Notes: generated from the sequence alone by a model not told the origin. A stretch of 64,000 nucleotides of DNA from Agrobacterium genomosp. 13 str. CFBP 6927 (GCA_900012615.1 LT009756.1:2637900-2701899), one strand, 5' to 3'; shown: positions 38,592-48,099, numbered from the stretch's first letter. Translations and numbers: made by a program.

Positions 38592-40652
38592 TTACACGAG
38601 GCCTCGCTTCAAAAGCATGGCATCCGGGCTCGGCATCTTGCCGCGAAAAGCAAGATAGGCCTCCTCCGGATCGATGGAGCCGCCGACGGAGTAGATATTG
38701 TCCTTCAATTTGCGCGCCATTTCGCCATCGAAGGGATTGCCGGTTTCCTCGAAGGCAGAAAAGGCATCGGCGTCCAGCACTTCCGACCACATGTAGGAAT
38801 AATAGCCGGCCGAATATCCGTCCCCCGAAAACACATGCTGGAAATGCGGTGTCGCATGCCGCATGACAATGGACTTTGGCATGTTGAGCGCGGCGAGCAC
38901 CTCGCCTTGCACAGCCATGGGATCGTTCACGCTTTTCCGGGTATGGAACGCCATGTCGACAATTGCCGAAGAGGTGAATTCCACGGTGCTGAAACCGGCA
39001 TTGAAGGTCTGGGCCGCAAGCACCTTGTCCAGCAGTTCTTTCGGCATGGAAGCGCCAGTTTCGTAATGCAGCGCGTATTTTTCCAGAATTTCCGGAACGG
39101 TCAGCCAATGTTCGTAAAGCTGCGACGGCAACTCCACGAAATCACGCGAAACGCCCGTTCCCGAAACGGAAGGATAAGTGACATCAGACAGCATGCCGTG
39201 CAGGGCGTGGCCAAATTCATGAAACAGCGTGCGCGCATCATCAAGCGACAGCAGCGCAGGCTTGCCCTCGGCCGGTTTTGCGAAATTGCAGACATTGTAG
39301 ATGATCGGTATTTCGCCAACGGTGCCGTTCTTCAGGGGCAACTTGTGCTGCGACTGGAAAGAACTCATCCACGCGCCGGAGCGCTTGGAAGGACGGGCGA
39401 AATAATCGCCGAGGAACATCGCTTTCAGATCACCCTTGGCATCGCGGATTTCGAAAACCCGCACATCCGGATGATAGGCAGCGACATCCTTGATCTCGAC
39501 GGCGCGAATTCCGAAGAGCCGGTTAGCCACATCGAAACAGGCCTCGATGATTTTTTCCAGCTGCAGATAGGGCTTCAATTCAGCCTCGGAGAAGCTGAAT
39601 TTCTGCGCTCGCAGCTTTTCCGCATAATGGCGCCAATCCCAGGGCATAACATCGTGGTTCTTGCCCTCCTGGGTGATGATGGCGGCAAGCTCTCCCTCTT
39701 CCTCGCCGGCGCGTGCCACGGCCTTTTCCCAGACCTGCCCCAGAAGGCTGTTCACGGCATCGGGCGTTTTCGCCATCGTGTCGTCCAGTTTGTAGGCAGC
39801 AAAATTCGCGTAACCGAGAAGCTTTGCTTTTTCCTCACGCAGTTCCAGCGTGCGATGAACGGTATCGCGATTGTCGGTTTCGCCGCCGTTTTCGCCACGC
39901 GCCACCCATGCCTTGAAGGCCTGTTCACGCAAATCACGACGCTCGGAAAAGGTAAGGAAAGGTTCGATGATGGAGCGGGAAAGGGTGACGGCAAATTTGC
40001 CGTCCTCACCATGCTCGCGGGCGGCACCCGCCATCGCATCACGCAGGAAACCGGGAATGCCGGCAAGTTCCTCTTCCGCGGAGAGCAGCAGCTTCCAGCT
40101 CTTTTCATCCGCCAGCACATTCTGCCCGAATTTCGCACCGAGACCGGCAAGTTCCTCATTGATCGCCGCAAGACGCTCCTGACGGTCTTTCGGCAGCTTG
40201 GCGCCGGAGCGCACGAAGCCCTTCCAGTGTCGCTCGAGAACCCGCTTCTCCTCGCCCGTCAGGCCAAGCGCATCTCGCTCGTCCCACAGCGTGTCGATAC
40301 GTTTGAACAGGGCCTCGTTCATGCCGATCTTCGAATAATGCCGTGACATTTTCGGCGCGATTTCCCGCTCCAGCGCCTGAATGGCGCTATTGGTGTGCGC
40401 CCCTGCCCTGTTCCAGAACAGGGCTGAAATACGGGAAAGCTCATCGCCCGCGATTTCGAGTGCGGTGACGGTATTTTCGAAGGTGGGCGCCTGAACATTA
40501 CCGGCAATCGCATCGATTTCCTGTTCGTGAGACAGAAGCGCAGCATCGAAGGCGGGGCCGAAATCCTCATCCTTGACCGCATCGAATTTTGGCAGACCGT
40601 TATGACCGTTCCAGGTAACGAGTGCGGGATAAGCGACGGTCTTGGCTGGCAT
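38592..40652 (-). CDS. M3 family oligopeptidase (PrlC/Dcp type)
   Basis: A 686-residue zinc metallopeptidase of family M3 (oligopeptidase A / peptidyl-dipeptidase Dcp), degrading short peptides in the cytoplasm. The zinc motif HExxH is in LFHEFGHALHGMLSD, with the third ligand Glu in SRDFVELPSQLYEHW downstream. SFSEAELKPYLQLEKIIEACFDVANRLFGI and the C-terminal GDGYSAGYYSYMWSEVLDADAF are family hallmarks. I chose the ATG at 40652 (MPAKTVAYPALVTWNGHNG), preceded by GGAAGATG. A longer reading from 40796 adds 48 unrelated residues. PrlC versus Dcp cannot be decided from sequence alone. Confidence 0.93.
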   Translation of the reverse strand: MPAKTVAYPALVTWNGHNGLPKFDAVKDEDFGPAFDAALLSHEQEIDAIAGNVQAPTFENTVTALEIAGDELSRISALFWNRAGAHTNSAIQALEREIAPKMSRHYSKIGMNEALFKRIDTLWDERDALGLTGEEKRVLERHWKGFVRSGAKLPKDRQERLAAINEELAGLGAKFGQNVLADEKSWKLLLSAEEELAGIPGFLRDAMAGAAREHGEDGKFAVTLSRSIIEPFLTFSERRDLREQAFKAWVARGENGGETDNRDTVHRTLELREEKAKLLGYANFAAYKLDDTMAKTPDAVNSLLGQVWEKAVARAGEEEGELAAIITQEGKNHDVMPWDWRHYAEKLRAQKFSFSEAELKPYLQLEKIIEACFDVANRLFGIRAVEIKDVAAYHPDVRVFEIRDAKGDLKAMFLGDYFARPSKRSGAWMSSFQSQHKLPLKNGTVGEIPIIYNVCNFAKPAEGKPALLSLDDARTLFHEFGHALHGMLSDVTYPSVSGTGVSRDFVELPSQLYEHWLTVPEILEKYALHYETGASMPKELLDKVLAAQTFNAGFSTVEFTSSAIVDMAFHTRKSVNDPMAVQGEVLAALNMPKSIVMRHATPHFQHVFSGDGYSAGYYSYMWSEVLDADAFSAFEETGNPFDGEMARKLKDNIYSVGGSIDPEEAYLAFRGKMPSPDAMLLKRGLV

Positions 40653-40828
40653 TTCATCTTCCTTGTACAATTCCGGTTTAAGCCCATATGGGCACGCCTC
40701 CACCGCCAATTCAATATGCCGGAATTTGGTGTGGAATACGCAGGTGCCGCCATCGCGAAGTATTGACCGGTCGGGCGACGGCGTGGTCTGATTCATCGCA
40801 ATAATATCCCATGATGGAGATATGTATT

Positions 40829-41254
40829 ATGGAGATTTATTCTTTAAGGGCCTCTAATAATTTCCTTTTCAGAGACAATTCCAGAAACGCCAGACCTGTA
40901 GACAGCACCGATTTCGGCAAGGCAGTCCAGCCCGACGCAGCGACCGGCTTCGAAGAGACGATAAATCGCATCGATTTCACCCGCATCAGCCCCCGCGAAC
41001 TGCGGGAAATCGCACAGGAATATTACGAGGCCGGGAAAATCAGCCACGATACCTGGCTTGAGCTCTCGTCCGAACTACCGGCACAGACGCTGAACGCCAA
41101 TGGCGAGGTGATCGATACAGCCGATCTAACCGATGATACGGATTTCGACTTTGTGACCTATTTTTCCGACAGGATGGAGATTGCCCGTTCTATCGGCACC
41201 GCAGATGAAGTGGAGAAAATGCAGGATGTGCTGTCTTTTTTAGCTTCGACGTGA
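40829..41254 (+). CDS. Conserved-looking protein of unknown function
   Basis: A 141-residue soluble, acidic protein I do not recognise. No signal peptide or transmembrane segment is visible. The central part INRIDFTRISPRELREIAQEYYEAGKISHDTWLELSSELP looks like a helical domain, and the C-terminus TYFSDRMEIARSIGTADEVEKMQDVLSFLAS could form a helix pair. The ISPRELREIAQEYYEAGKI segment recalls short helical regions in proteins of rhizobial motility or surface clusters, but that is only an impression. The ATG at 40829 has GGAG nine bases upstream. Upstream ATGs at 40811 and 40814 lack one. It is divergent from the M3 gene and 132 bases before marR. Confidence 0.75.
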   Translation: MEIYSLRASNNFLFRDNSRNARPVDSTDFGKAVQPDAATGFEETINRIDFTRISPRELREIAQEYYEAGKISHDTWLELSSELPAQTLNANGEVIDTADLTDDTDFDFVTYFSDRMEIARSIGTADEVEKMQDVLSFLAST

Positions 41255-41327
41255 TGACTATCATTATGTTGCGGAGCGTCCCGCGACCGAACTGACAAAT
41301 ACTTTACTCGATTTTCGACAATATGAT

Positions 41328-41373
41328 TTGCTTACCATTGCTTATCGCCCGGAATTTAGTAAGGCTGGCTTAC
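41328..41373. promoter_or_regulatory. Candidate MarR operator
   Basis: Just upstream of the marR start (41387) there are two TTGCTTA copies spaced exactly ten bases apart (41328-41334 and 41338-41344). A dyad GTAAG-N5-CTTAC follows at 41359-41373. GCTTAC recurs in both elements. This is the size and position expected for an autoregulatory operator, and its proximity to the start codon suits repression. Regulator assignment is inference. Confidence 0.5.
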
Positions 41374-41386
41374 GAAAAGGCGAAGC

Positions 41387-41845
41387 ATGGGCACTAAACG
41401 CGAAAAAGATTCATTGGCATTTTTGCTGAACAGCGGCGCACGCCTGCTGAACAGTGCATTTGAGCGCCGTATTTCTGAGGCCGGGCTGGGCCTGACCCCC
41501 GGCGAGGCGAGAGCCTTGCTGACGGTTGCCGTTGTGGATGGCAGCAAGCAGTCGGACATCGCCGCCCGTCTCGGGATCGAACCCATGACAATCTGCGCCT
41601 ATCTCGACAAGCTGCAATCTCTCAACCTCATCGAACGCCAGCAGGACCCTCAGGACAGGCGTTCCAAGCGCATCGTGCTGACGGAGACCTCCACCGACAT
41701 GCTGGAGGCCGTGCGCCAAGAGATCGATGAGCTCGTTCGCCATGCCACGCAGGGCCTGAATGAAGAGGAAGTCGCGCTCTTCCGCAGCTTCCTGCAGACG
41801 CTTCGCAACAATCTGCAACCGGAACAGCCGGGCCAGAACGGCTGA
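41387..41845 (+). CDS. MarR family transcriptional regulator
   Basis: A 152-residue winged-helix regulator. The recognition helix region is DGSKQSDIAARLGIEPMTICAYLDKLQSLNLIERQQDPQDRRSKRIVLTE (about 54-104), where DPQDRRSKR is the typical wing. Flanking helices provide the dimer interface. It lies 5 bases before an MFS drug/solute pump, so it most likely represses this pair and releases it when a small ligand binds. GTAAG/CTTAC repeats in its promoter are candidate binding sites. Confidence 0.92.
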   Translation: MGTKREKDSLAFLLNSGARLLNSAFERRISEAGLGLTPGEARALLTVAVVDGSKQSDIAARLGIEPMTICAYLDKLQSLNLIERQQDPQDRRSKRIVLTETSTDMLEAVRQEIDELVRHATQGLNEEEVALFRSFLQTLRNNLQPEQPGQNG

Positions 41846-41850
41846 TCGCA

Positions 41851-43047
41851 ATGTCGTCAAAAACGATCATGTCAACAAGGCGCACGGCAATTCTTGGAGC
41901 GTTGCTGACGGCGCTGGCCCCCATTTCCATGTCGATCTACACGCCGGCCATGCCGGAGCTGACACGGGTTTTCGCCACCACCGAGTCCGCCGTAAAACTC
42001 AGTCTCTCCCTCTATTTTGCCGGTTTTGCCATAGCGCAGCTGCTTGCTGGGCCGGCGTCCGACGCCTTCGGGCGGCGCAAGGCGAGCCTCGTCTTCCTGT
42101 CGATCTTTCTCGGCGGCGGCTTGCTCGCCATCCTTGCCCCGACAATTGAAGTGCTGCTTTTTGCCCGGCTTGTCCAAGGCATCGGCGCCTCCGTCGGCAT
42201 GACGGTGGCGCGCGCCGTGGTGCGGGATCAGTTTGCCGGCGCGGAAGCCTCCAGCATCATGAACCTCATCGGCATCATGCTGGCCGTCGGTCCCGCCATG
42301 GGCCCGACAATCGGCGGGCTTTCACTTGCGGCTTTCGGCTGGCAATCGGTGTTCTTCCTGATGGCCGGCCTCGGCGCCATCGCCATCTTCTCTGTCGTGG
42401 TTTTTCTGCGCGAAACGACGGTCCCGGACAGAAGCCTGATCCGTCCCCGTCGGCTTCTCTCAGCCTATGGGACGTTGTTGACCGAGCCGCGTTTTCTTCT
42501 CGCCGCATTGGTACTCGGCGGCTCCATAGGCGCGCTTTATGCGCAGGCGACCATGCTGACCTTCATCCTTATCAACGAAGTCGGCATGTCCCCCACAGCC
42601 TTCGGCGTTGGCATGCTGATGCAGACCGGCGCTTATTTCTTCGGCTCCATCGCCCTGCGTTATATCGCACCGCGGCTGGGCGACCGCCGTTCGGTCATGC
42701 TCGGCCTCTGTTTTTCCGGCACGGGTGGCCTTCTCATCATGCTGTCGGTGTTCCTGGTGCCGCCGTCCTTCCTCTCCATCATGGGCCCCGTGGCGGTAGC
42801 GACAGTCGGCATCGCCTTGCTGACGCCCTCGATGGTGACGGCCGCGCTTGCGCCCTTCCCGCACATTGCCGGTTCGGCATCGGCCATGATGGGTTTTATC
42901 CAGATGGGATCGGGTTTTGCGGGCGGGGCCGCGGCCTCGCTGGTCGGCTCGCCTCTCACCGGCTTTGGCATCATCATCCCGGTGATGGAGTTTACGGCAG
43001 TCGCAAGCTATATCGGCTTCAGGATCGTGTCCAAAAGACAGACGTGA
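41851..43047 (+). CDS. MFS multidrug efflux transporter, Bcr/CflA type
   Basis: A 398-residue transporter with about 12 transmembrane helices. The motif A loop GPASDAFGRRKASLVFLSIFLGG after the second helix and VARAVVRDQFAGAEASSIMN, the Bcr/CflA motif, place it in the drug:H+ antiporter-1 family. Relatives export bicyclomycin, chloramphenicol or sulfonamides, but the substrate here is unknown. It is co-transcribed with the upstream marR gene (5-base gap) and ends at a strong bidirectional terminator. Confidence 0.92.
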   Translation: MSSKTIMSTRRTAILGALLTALAPISMSIYTPAMPELTRVFATTESAVKLSLSLYFAGFAIAQLLAGPASDAFGRRKASLVFLSIFLGGGLLAILAPTIEVLLFARLVQGIGASVGMTVARAVVRDQFAGAEASSIMNLIGIMLAVGPAMGPTIGGLSLAAFGWQSVFFLMAGLGAIAIFSVVVFLRETTVPDRSLIRPRRLLSAYGTLLTEPRFLLAALVLGGSIGALYAQATMLTFILINEVGMSPTAFGVGMLMQTGAYFFGSIALRYIAPRLGDRRSVMLGLCFSGTGGLLIMLSVFLVPPSFLSIMGPVAVATVGIALLTPSMVTAALAPFPHIAGSASAMMGFIQMGSGFAGGAAASLVGSPLTGFGIIIPVMEFTAVASYIGFRIVSKRQT

Positions 43048-43085
43048 AAAAAACCCGCAGGGCGTTCCCGCCTGCGGGTTTTTCT
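43047..43085. terminator. Bidirectional terminator between MFS gene and argG
   Basis: An 11-bp stem (AAACCCGCAGG at 43051-43061 with CCTGCGGGTTT at 43071-43081) is flanked by seven A residues on the left and TTTTT on the right. It serves the plus-strand MFS gene and the minus-strand argG gene. Confidence 0.93.
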
Positions 43086-43105
43086 TATCTGTACCTCAGT
43101 GAAAA

Positions 43106-44329
43106 TTACTTGCTGAGGTTACGCTTGGCGAGGGTGCGCAGGCGCAGCGCATTGAGCTTGATGAAGCCTGCCGCATCCTTCTGGTCGTAAGCGCCGTGGT
43201 CGTCTTCGAAGGTTACCAGCGCGTCGGAATAAAGCGACTTGGCGCTCTCGCGGCCGGTTACCATGACGTTGCCCTTGTAGAGCTTCAGCGTCACTTCGCC
43301 TTCCACATGTTCCTGGCTCTTGTCGATCAGAGCCTGCAGCATTTCACGCTCGGGCGAGAACCAGAAGCCGTAATAGATCAGTTCGGCGTAACGCGGCATC
43401 AGCTCGTCCTTGAGGTGTGCTGCACCCCGGTCAAGCGTGATGGATTCGATCGCGCGATGCGCGGCCAGCAGGATGGTGCCGCCGGGCGTCTCGTAAACGC
43501 CGCGAGACTTCATGCCGACGAAACGGTTCTCAACGAGATCGAGACGACCGATGCCGTTCTCACGACCGTAATTGTTCAGCGTTGCAAGAAGCGTGGCCGG
43601 CGACATTTCAACGCCGTTGATGGAGCAGGCATCTCCCTTGCGGAAACCGACCTTGATGACGGTTGCCTTGTCCGGGGCCGCTTCCGGCGAGATAGTGCGC
43701 ATATGCACATATTCCGGAGCTTCCAGTGCCGGGTCTTCCAGAACCTTGCCCTCGGAGGAGGAATGCAAAAGGTTGGCATCAACCGAGAAAGGCGCTTCGC
43801 CCTTCTTGTCCTTGGCAACGGGGATCTGGTGCTGTTCGGCGAAGTTCAGGAGGTCGGTACGGCTCTTGAACGTCCAGTCGCGCCAGGGGGCGATGATCTT
43901 GATATCCGGGTTCAGCGCATAAGCCGAAAGCTCGAAACGGACCTGGTCATTACCCTTGCCTGTGGCGCCATGCGCAATGGCGTCGGCGCCGGTCTTCTTG
44001 GCGATCTCGATCAGGTGCTTGGAAATCAGCGGACGGGCAATGGAGGTGCCGAGCAGATAGACGCCTTCATAAACGGCGTTGGCACGGAACATCGGGAAAA
44101 CAAAATCACGCACGAACTCTTCGCGGACGTCCTCGATGAAGATTTCCTTGATGCCCAGCATCTCAGCCTTCTTGCGTGCCGGCTCAAGCTCTTCGCCCTG
44201 GCCGAGATCGGCGGTGAAAGTCACGACTTCCGCGCCGAGTTCCGTCTGAAGCCACTTCAGGATAATCGAGGTGTCGAGGCCGCCGGAATAGGCGAGAACG
44301 ACTTTCTTAACGTCTTTCGGGAGTGCCAT
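43106..44329 (-). CDS. argG: Argininosuccinate synthase
   Basis: Joins citrulline and aspartate with ATP in arginine synthesis. The 407-residue protein from the ATG at 44329 begins [20 protein letters not shown]. The PP-loop [13 protein letters not shown] binds [22 protein letters not shown] binds substrate, and [13 protein letters not shown] and [25 protein letters not shown] are family blocks. Length equals other rhizobial ArgG. Longer readings from 44461 or 44341 are unsupported. It is monocistronic, with a 340-base upstream region shared with the divergent SDR gene. Confidence 0.97.
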   Translation of the reverse strand: MALPKDVKKVVLAYSGGLDTSIILKWLQTELGAEVVTFTADLGQGEELEPARKKAEMLGIKEIFIEDVREEFVRDFVFPMFRANAVYEGVYLLGTSIARPLISKHLIEIAKKTGADAIAHGATGKGNDQVRFELSAYALNPDIKIIAPWRDWTFKSRTDLLNFAEQHQIPVAKDKKGEAPFSVDANLLHSSSEGKVLEDPALEAPEYVHMRTISPEAAPDKATVIKVGFRKGDACSINGVEMSPATLLATLNNYGRENGIGRLDLVENRFVGMKSRGVYETPGGTILLAAHRAIESITLDRGAAHLKDELMPRYAELIYYGFWFSPEREMLQALIDKSQEHVEGEVTLKLYKGNVMVTGRESAKSLYSDALVTFEDDHGAYDQKDAAGFIKLNALRLRTLAKRNLSK

Positions 44330-44669
44330 AATGATGTCCATCTGCATGATGACGGCATCGGGGTACCGCCATTTCCTTGGGATTTCGGCACTTTTACAGT
44401 GCAACCCCAAAACTGTGAAGCGATTTTCGGAAAAGATGCGCGACAAAACAACGAAAGGCACGAAAGGGCAACGCGCATTTGCGAAAGGCCAAATGCAGGC
44501 GACCGGCTCTTCATGACTGGAACGAAGGGATTGTCACATGCATTATGGAATTTCGCGCTTTAACATGGAGCGTCTCGATCGACTTGAAGACCGTGAATGA
44601 AGCCACTCAGGGTTCAGGCAACGTTGCAAACGGCTGGAAACAGCACAAAACGACGCGAAGGAGAAACCT
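44330..44669. promoter_or_regulatory. Divergent argG / SDR upstream region
   Basis: This 340-base gap has no convincing gene. It should hold the argG promoter (minus strand) and the SDR promoter (plus strand). Short hairpins are visible: GCACT/AGTGC near 44387-44401 and GCATTTG/CAAATGC at 44475-44496. I see no clear ARG box, riboswitch or attenuator. Small open frames here have no family features. Confidence 0.5.
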
Positions 44670-45524
44670 ATGACGACCATCCACCCCGCATTCAAGGAAG
44701 ATAATGTCGCCGTCATCACCGGTGCGGCATCCGGCATCGGACTTGCCGCCGCGCGCAAATTCGCCGGTTTCGGCATGAGCGTCGTGCTCGCTGATCTCGA
44801 TGGCGACAGGCTCGCCGCAGCGCACGCGGATATTCTGGCCGTCGCAAAGGACGGCGAGGCGCAGATCGTCGCAATCCCCACCGACGTGTCGAAACTCGAT
44901 GAGCTGGAAGCGCTGGAACGTGCCGTCATCCAGCGTTTCGGACGGGTTCATGTGCTGATGAACAATGCCGGTATCCAGCCCGGAAGCGCCATTTTCGGCC
45001 CGCAGACCAATTGGGAAAAAGTCATCAACGTCAACCTGATGGGCGTGGTGAATGGCAGCCGCGTCTTCGGGCAGGGCATGATCGCCCATGGCGAGGCCTC
45101 GCTCATCATCAATACTGGCTCGAAACAGGGCATAACCACCCCGCCCGGCGATCCCGCCTATAATGTCTCGAAGGCGGGTGTCAAAGCCTTCACGGAAGCG
45201 CTCCAGCACGAACTGCGCAATATTCCGAACGGCGCAGTTTCCGCCCATCTCCTGATCCCTGGCTTCGTCTTTACAGGCCTGACAGCGCATGGCAGGACGG
45301 AAAAGCCGGCAGGGGCGTGGACCGGCGAGCAGACCGTCGACTTCATGGTCGACAGTATCGGCAAGGGTGATTTCTACATCCTCTGCCCGGACGGGGAAGT
45401 GGATCGCCCGACGGACGAGAAGCGCATTCTCTGGGCGGCTCAGGATATCGTCCAGAACCGTCCGCCGCTGTCGCGCTGGCACACGGAATATTCCGCCGCC
45501 TTCACCAGCTTCCTGAAAAACTGA
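44670..45524 (+). CDS. Short-chain dehydrogenase/reductase
   Basis: A 284-residue classical SDR oxidoreductase. The cofactor motif TGAASGIGLAAARKFAG (TGxxxGIG) is near the N-terminus, and LADLDG with an acidic residue after beta-2 favours NAD(H) over NADP(H). NNAGI follows in the middle (about 95), then the catalytic Ser, Tyr and Lys in NTGSKQGITTPPGDPAYNVSKAG. Substrate is unknown. GAAGGAGAAAC precedes the ATG at 44670. A terminator-like hairpin lies just downstream. Confidence 0.92.
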   Translation: MTTIHPAFKEDNVAVITGAASGIGLAAARKFAGFGMSVVLADLDGDRLAAAHADILAVAKDGEAQIVAIPTDVSKLDELEALERAVIQRFGRVHVLMNNAGIQPGSAIFGPQTNWEKVINVNLMGVVNGSRVFGQGMIAHGEASLIINTGSKQGITTPPGDPAYNVSKAGVKAFTEALQHELRNIPNGAVSAHLLIPGFVFTGLTAHGRTEKPAGAWTGEQTVDFMVDSIGKGDFYILCPDGEVDRPTDEKRILWAAQDIVQNRPPLSRWHTEYSAAFTSFLKN

Positions 45525-45532
45525 ATGTCTGG

Positions 45533-45566
45533 AGCCACCGCGATTTGAAAATTGCGGTGGCTTTCG
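45533..45566 (+). terminator. Terminator after the SDR gene
   Basis: A 9-bp stem (AGCCACCGC at 45533-45541 with GCGGTGGCT at 45554-45562) is followed by TTCG, nine bases after the SDR stop. The T-run is short, so efficiency is uncertain. Confidence 0.65.
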
Positions 45567-45674
45567 TCATGACCGGCTCGGCTTTGCCCGCCATTTCATC
45601 GGCATGCAAAAACATTGGCAGAAACGCGAAATCGCGTTAAGCAACGGCAACCTCAAGATTTCACGGGTGCCGCG

Positions 45675-46322
45675 ATGGATTTCGTTCCAAGCCTGCCAAC
45701 ACTTGCCGCCTTCACCATTGCCATATTGCTTCTGGCGGTAACGCCCGGACCCGACATGACGCTGTGGATCAGCCGTTCGCTACGCGAGGGCCGCACAGCG
45801 GGTTTCATGACGCTTCTGGGAACAAATATCGGCATCACCGTACATACCATGCTTGTCGCTTTCGGTGTTGCCGCGCTCATCGTCGCCTCACCGACCGCCT
45901 TCATGATCCTGAAGACCGGCGGCGCCGCCTATCTGGTCTGGCTCGCCATTCAGGCGATCCGCAAAGGTTCAGATTTCGTGATGGTCAAGACGACCGACGA
46001 AAAACCGCAATCTTCCCTGAAGGGGGCCTTGCTGAACGGTATCTGGGTCAATCTGTTGAACCCGAAGATCATCATCTTTTTCATGACCTTCCTGCCGCAA
46101 TTCGTCAGCGCCTCCGATCCGCACGTCACCGGCAAGCTGATTTTTCTTGGGCTCTGGTCCATCATCGTGGCGCTGCCGATCGGCATCGGCATCGTGATTG
46201 CCGCCGATGTTCTCTCCGCCTGGCTGCAACGCAACAGGAAGGTTCTGCGCGGGCTGGACTATACGATCGCCGGCGTCTTTTCGATTTTCGCTTTCAAGAT
46301 TTTCTTCACGCAAGCGCGCTGA
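45675..46322 (+). CDS. LysE/RhtB family amino-acid exporter
   Basis: A 215-residue inner-membrane exporter with about six helices. The RhtB signature is IAILLLAVTPGPDMTLWISRSLREGRTAGFMTLLGTNIG, with the P-G-P-D motif intact. LLNGIWVNLLNPKIIIFFMTFLPQFV is the second hallmark. Substrate is not predictable; homoserine, threonine or related amino acids are typical. The start at 45675 (MDFVPSLPTLAAFT) is favoured by homology; the upstream extension to 45615 is unlikely. It is distinct in sequence from the LysE-type gene at 8371-9015. Confidence 0.9.
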   Translation: MDFVPSLPTLAAFTIAILLLAVTPGPDMTLWISRSLREGRTAGFMTLLGTNIGITVHTMLVAFGVAALIVASPTAFMILKTGGAAYLVWLAIQAIRKGSDFVMVKTTDEKPQSSLKGALLNGIWVNLLNPKIIIFFMTFLPQFVSASDPHVTGKLIFLGLWSIIVALPIGIGIVIAADVLSAWLQRNRKVLRGLDYTIAGVFSIFAFKIFFTQAR

Positions 46323-46330
46323 CGGAAAAC

Positions 46331-46356
46331 GAAAAGGCGCCCGAAGGCGCCTTTTC
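46331..46356. terminator. Bidirectional terminator between RhtB gene and ABC ATPase
   Basis: A perfect 11-bp stem (GAAAAGGCGCC at 46331-46341 with GGCGCCTTTTC at 46346-46356, loop CGAA) separates two convergent genes. It carries T-runs in both directions. Confidence 0.93.
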
Positions 46357-46362
46357 AAACAA

Positions 46363-47157
46363 TCAGCCGATCAGCAATTCGTCATCGTCGAGCGTCTGGC
46401 CGCGAATTTTGCGGAACATGTCGATCAGATCCTCGACCTCCAGACCCTTGCGGCTTTCACCGGATACGTCGAGCACGATTTCACCGGCATGCAGCATGAT
46501 GGTGCGGTCGCCATAATCCAGCGCCTGGCGCATGGAGTGGGTGACCATCAGCGTTGTCAGCTTGCGCTCGGAGACCACCTTGCGGGTCAGTTCCATCACG
46601 AACTCCGCCATACCAGGGTCGAGCGCTGCCGTATGTTCATCGAGCAGCAGCACATCCGAGCCGGAAAGCGTCGCCATGACAAGCGAGACCGCCTGTCTTT
46701 GCCCACCGGACAACAGGTCCATACGGTCCTTCAGGCGATTTTCCAGGCCGAGATTGAGCGAAGCGATCCGCTCCTTGAAGAAATCCCGCCTGCCGCGCCC
46801 AAGCGCCGGCAACAAACCGCGACGCTCTCCGCGTGATGCCGCAAGCGCCAGATTTTCCTCGATCGTCAGCGCGCCGCAGCTGCCCGCCAGCGGGTCCTGA
46901 AACACGCGCGCCACGCGTCCAGCGCGGCTCGCGGTCGGCTTGCGGGTTACATCGGCGCCGCCGATCGTCACCTTTCCGGCCGTCGGCAGGACATCACCGG
47001 CCAGAACGCCAAGCAGCGTGGATTTTCCAGCCCCGTTCGAGCCGATGACCGTCACGAAGGAACCGGTCTCAATGGTAAGATCGATCTTGGCCAGCGCCTG
47101 CTTTTGCAGCGGCGTTCCGCGCCCGAAGACGACCTGGATATCGGAAAGGGAAATCAC
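46363..47157 (-). CDS. ABC transporter ATP-binding protein (TrpX-type cassette)
   Basis: A 264-residue ABC ATPase. Walker A is VIGSNGAGKSTLLGVLAG, the signature is DLLSGGQRQAVSLVMATL, and Walker B is DVLLLDEHTAALDP, with the switch His in MVTHSMRQAL. It has LIV/sugar-type features. The GTG start at 47157 overlaps the permease stop (GTGA). With the permease and the solute-binding protein upstream it forms a complete importer of the TrpXYZ/COG2984 kind. Confidence 0.92.
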   Translation of the reverse strand: MISLSDIQVVFGRGTPLQKQALAKIDLTIETGSFVTVIGSNGAGKSTLLGVLAGDVLPTAGKVTIGGADVTRKPTASRAGRVARVFQDPLAGSCGALTIEENLALAASRGERRGLLPALGRGRRDFFKERIASLNLGLENRLKDRMDLLSGGQRQAVSLVMATLSGSDVLLLDEHTAALDPGMAEFVMELTRKVVSERKLTTLMVTHSMRQALDYGDRTIMLHAGEIVLDVSGESRKGLEVEDLIDMFRKIRGQTLDDDELLIG

Positions 47158-48035
47158 GATGTTGCTCCCCCGCGGCGCAGTCGGGGCAGGATCAATGCGA
47201 TGGCCACCAATACCGCCGTTACGAAATTGAGATCGGATGCCTTGAGGCCCAGCACATCGCTCGACAAAGCAAGCTGGATGGCAAGGCGATAGGCGATGGA
47301 GCCGAAAACACAGCCGATCAGCGCAATCAGAATGCCCCGTGCGCCGAACAGCGTTTCACCGATGATGACGGCCGCAAGCCCGACGACGATGGTGCCGACA
47401 CCCGAGGTCACATCCGCAAAACCGTTGGTCTGCGCAAACAGTGCGCCGCCGAGAGCCACCAGCGCATTGGAAAGCGCCATGCCGAGATAGATCTGGTTGC
47501 CGGTCTTCACACCCTGCGCCCGCGCCATGCGCGCATTGGCACCCGTTGCCCGCATGGCAAGGCCGGCATCGCTTTCAAGGAAACGCCAGACCAGAATGAC
47601 CGCAATCACCACCAGTGCGCCGACAAAGAGCGGCCGCACGAGATATTCGGAAAGGCCAAGGCCATAGAATGGCGAGATCATCGTATCCTGATTGAGCAGC
47701 GCCACATTCGGTTTCCCCATCACACGGAGATTGACCGAAAACAACGCGATCATCGTCAGGATCGACGCAAGCAGGTTGAGTATCTTGAAGCGGACGTTCA
47801 GCGTGGCCGTAACGATGCCGGCGGCAGCGCCCGCGACCATCGCAATCGCCGTCGCGACCCAGGCATTGAGACCATAAATGATCAGCACGGCCGCCACGGC
47901 AGCGCCGAGCGGAAACGAACCGTCAACGGTCAGATCAGGAAAATCAAGCACGCGGAAAGCGAGATAGACGCCGATCGCCACGAAAGCGAAGACCAGTCCC
48001 AGCTCCACGGCACCCCAGAAGGCGATTTGGCTCAC
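47154..48035 (-). CDS. ABC transporter permease (TrpX-type cassette)
   Basis: A 293-residue permease with about nine hydrophobic segments, related to the branched-chain amino-acid/simple-sugar permease group. Recognisable blocks are GVYLAFRVLDFPDLTVDGSFPLGAAVAAVLI near the N-terminus, LRVMGKPNVALLNQDTMISPFYGLG, and GLAMRATGANARMARAQGVKTGNQIYLGMALSNALVALGGALFAQTNGFADV. It is separated from the binding-protein gene by 100 bases that include a GC-rich hairpin. Confidence 0.92.
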   Translation of the reverse strand: MSQIAFWGAVELGLVFAFVAIGVYLAFRVLDFPDLTVDGSFPLGAAVAAVLIIYGLNAWVATAIAMVAGAAAGIVTATLNVRFKILNLLASILTMIALFSVNLRVMGKPNVALLNQDTMISPFYGLGLSEYLVRPLFVGALVVIAVILVWRFLESDAGLAMRATGANARMARAQGVKTGNQIYLGMALSNALVALGGALFAQTNGFADVTSGVGTIVVGLAAVIIGETLFGARGILIALIGCVFGSIAYRLAIQLALSSDVLGLKASDLNFVTAVLVAIALILPRLRRGGATS

Positions 48036-48099
48036 GGTAATGTCCTTGTTATTGCCGCCATGTCGGCGGATGCGGGCATTGTTTTCGTGCCGCGCAAAG

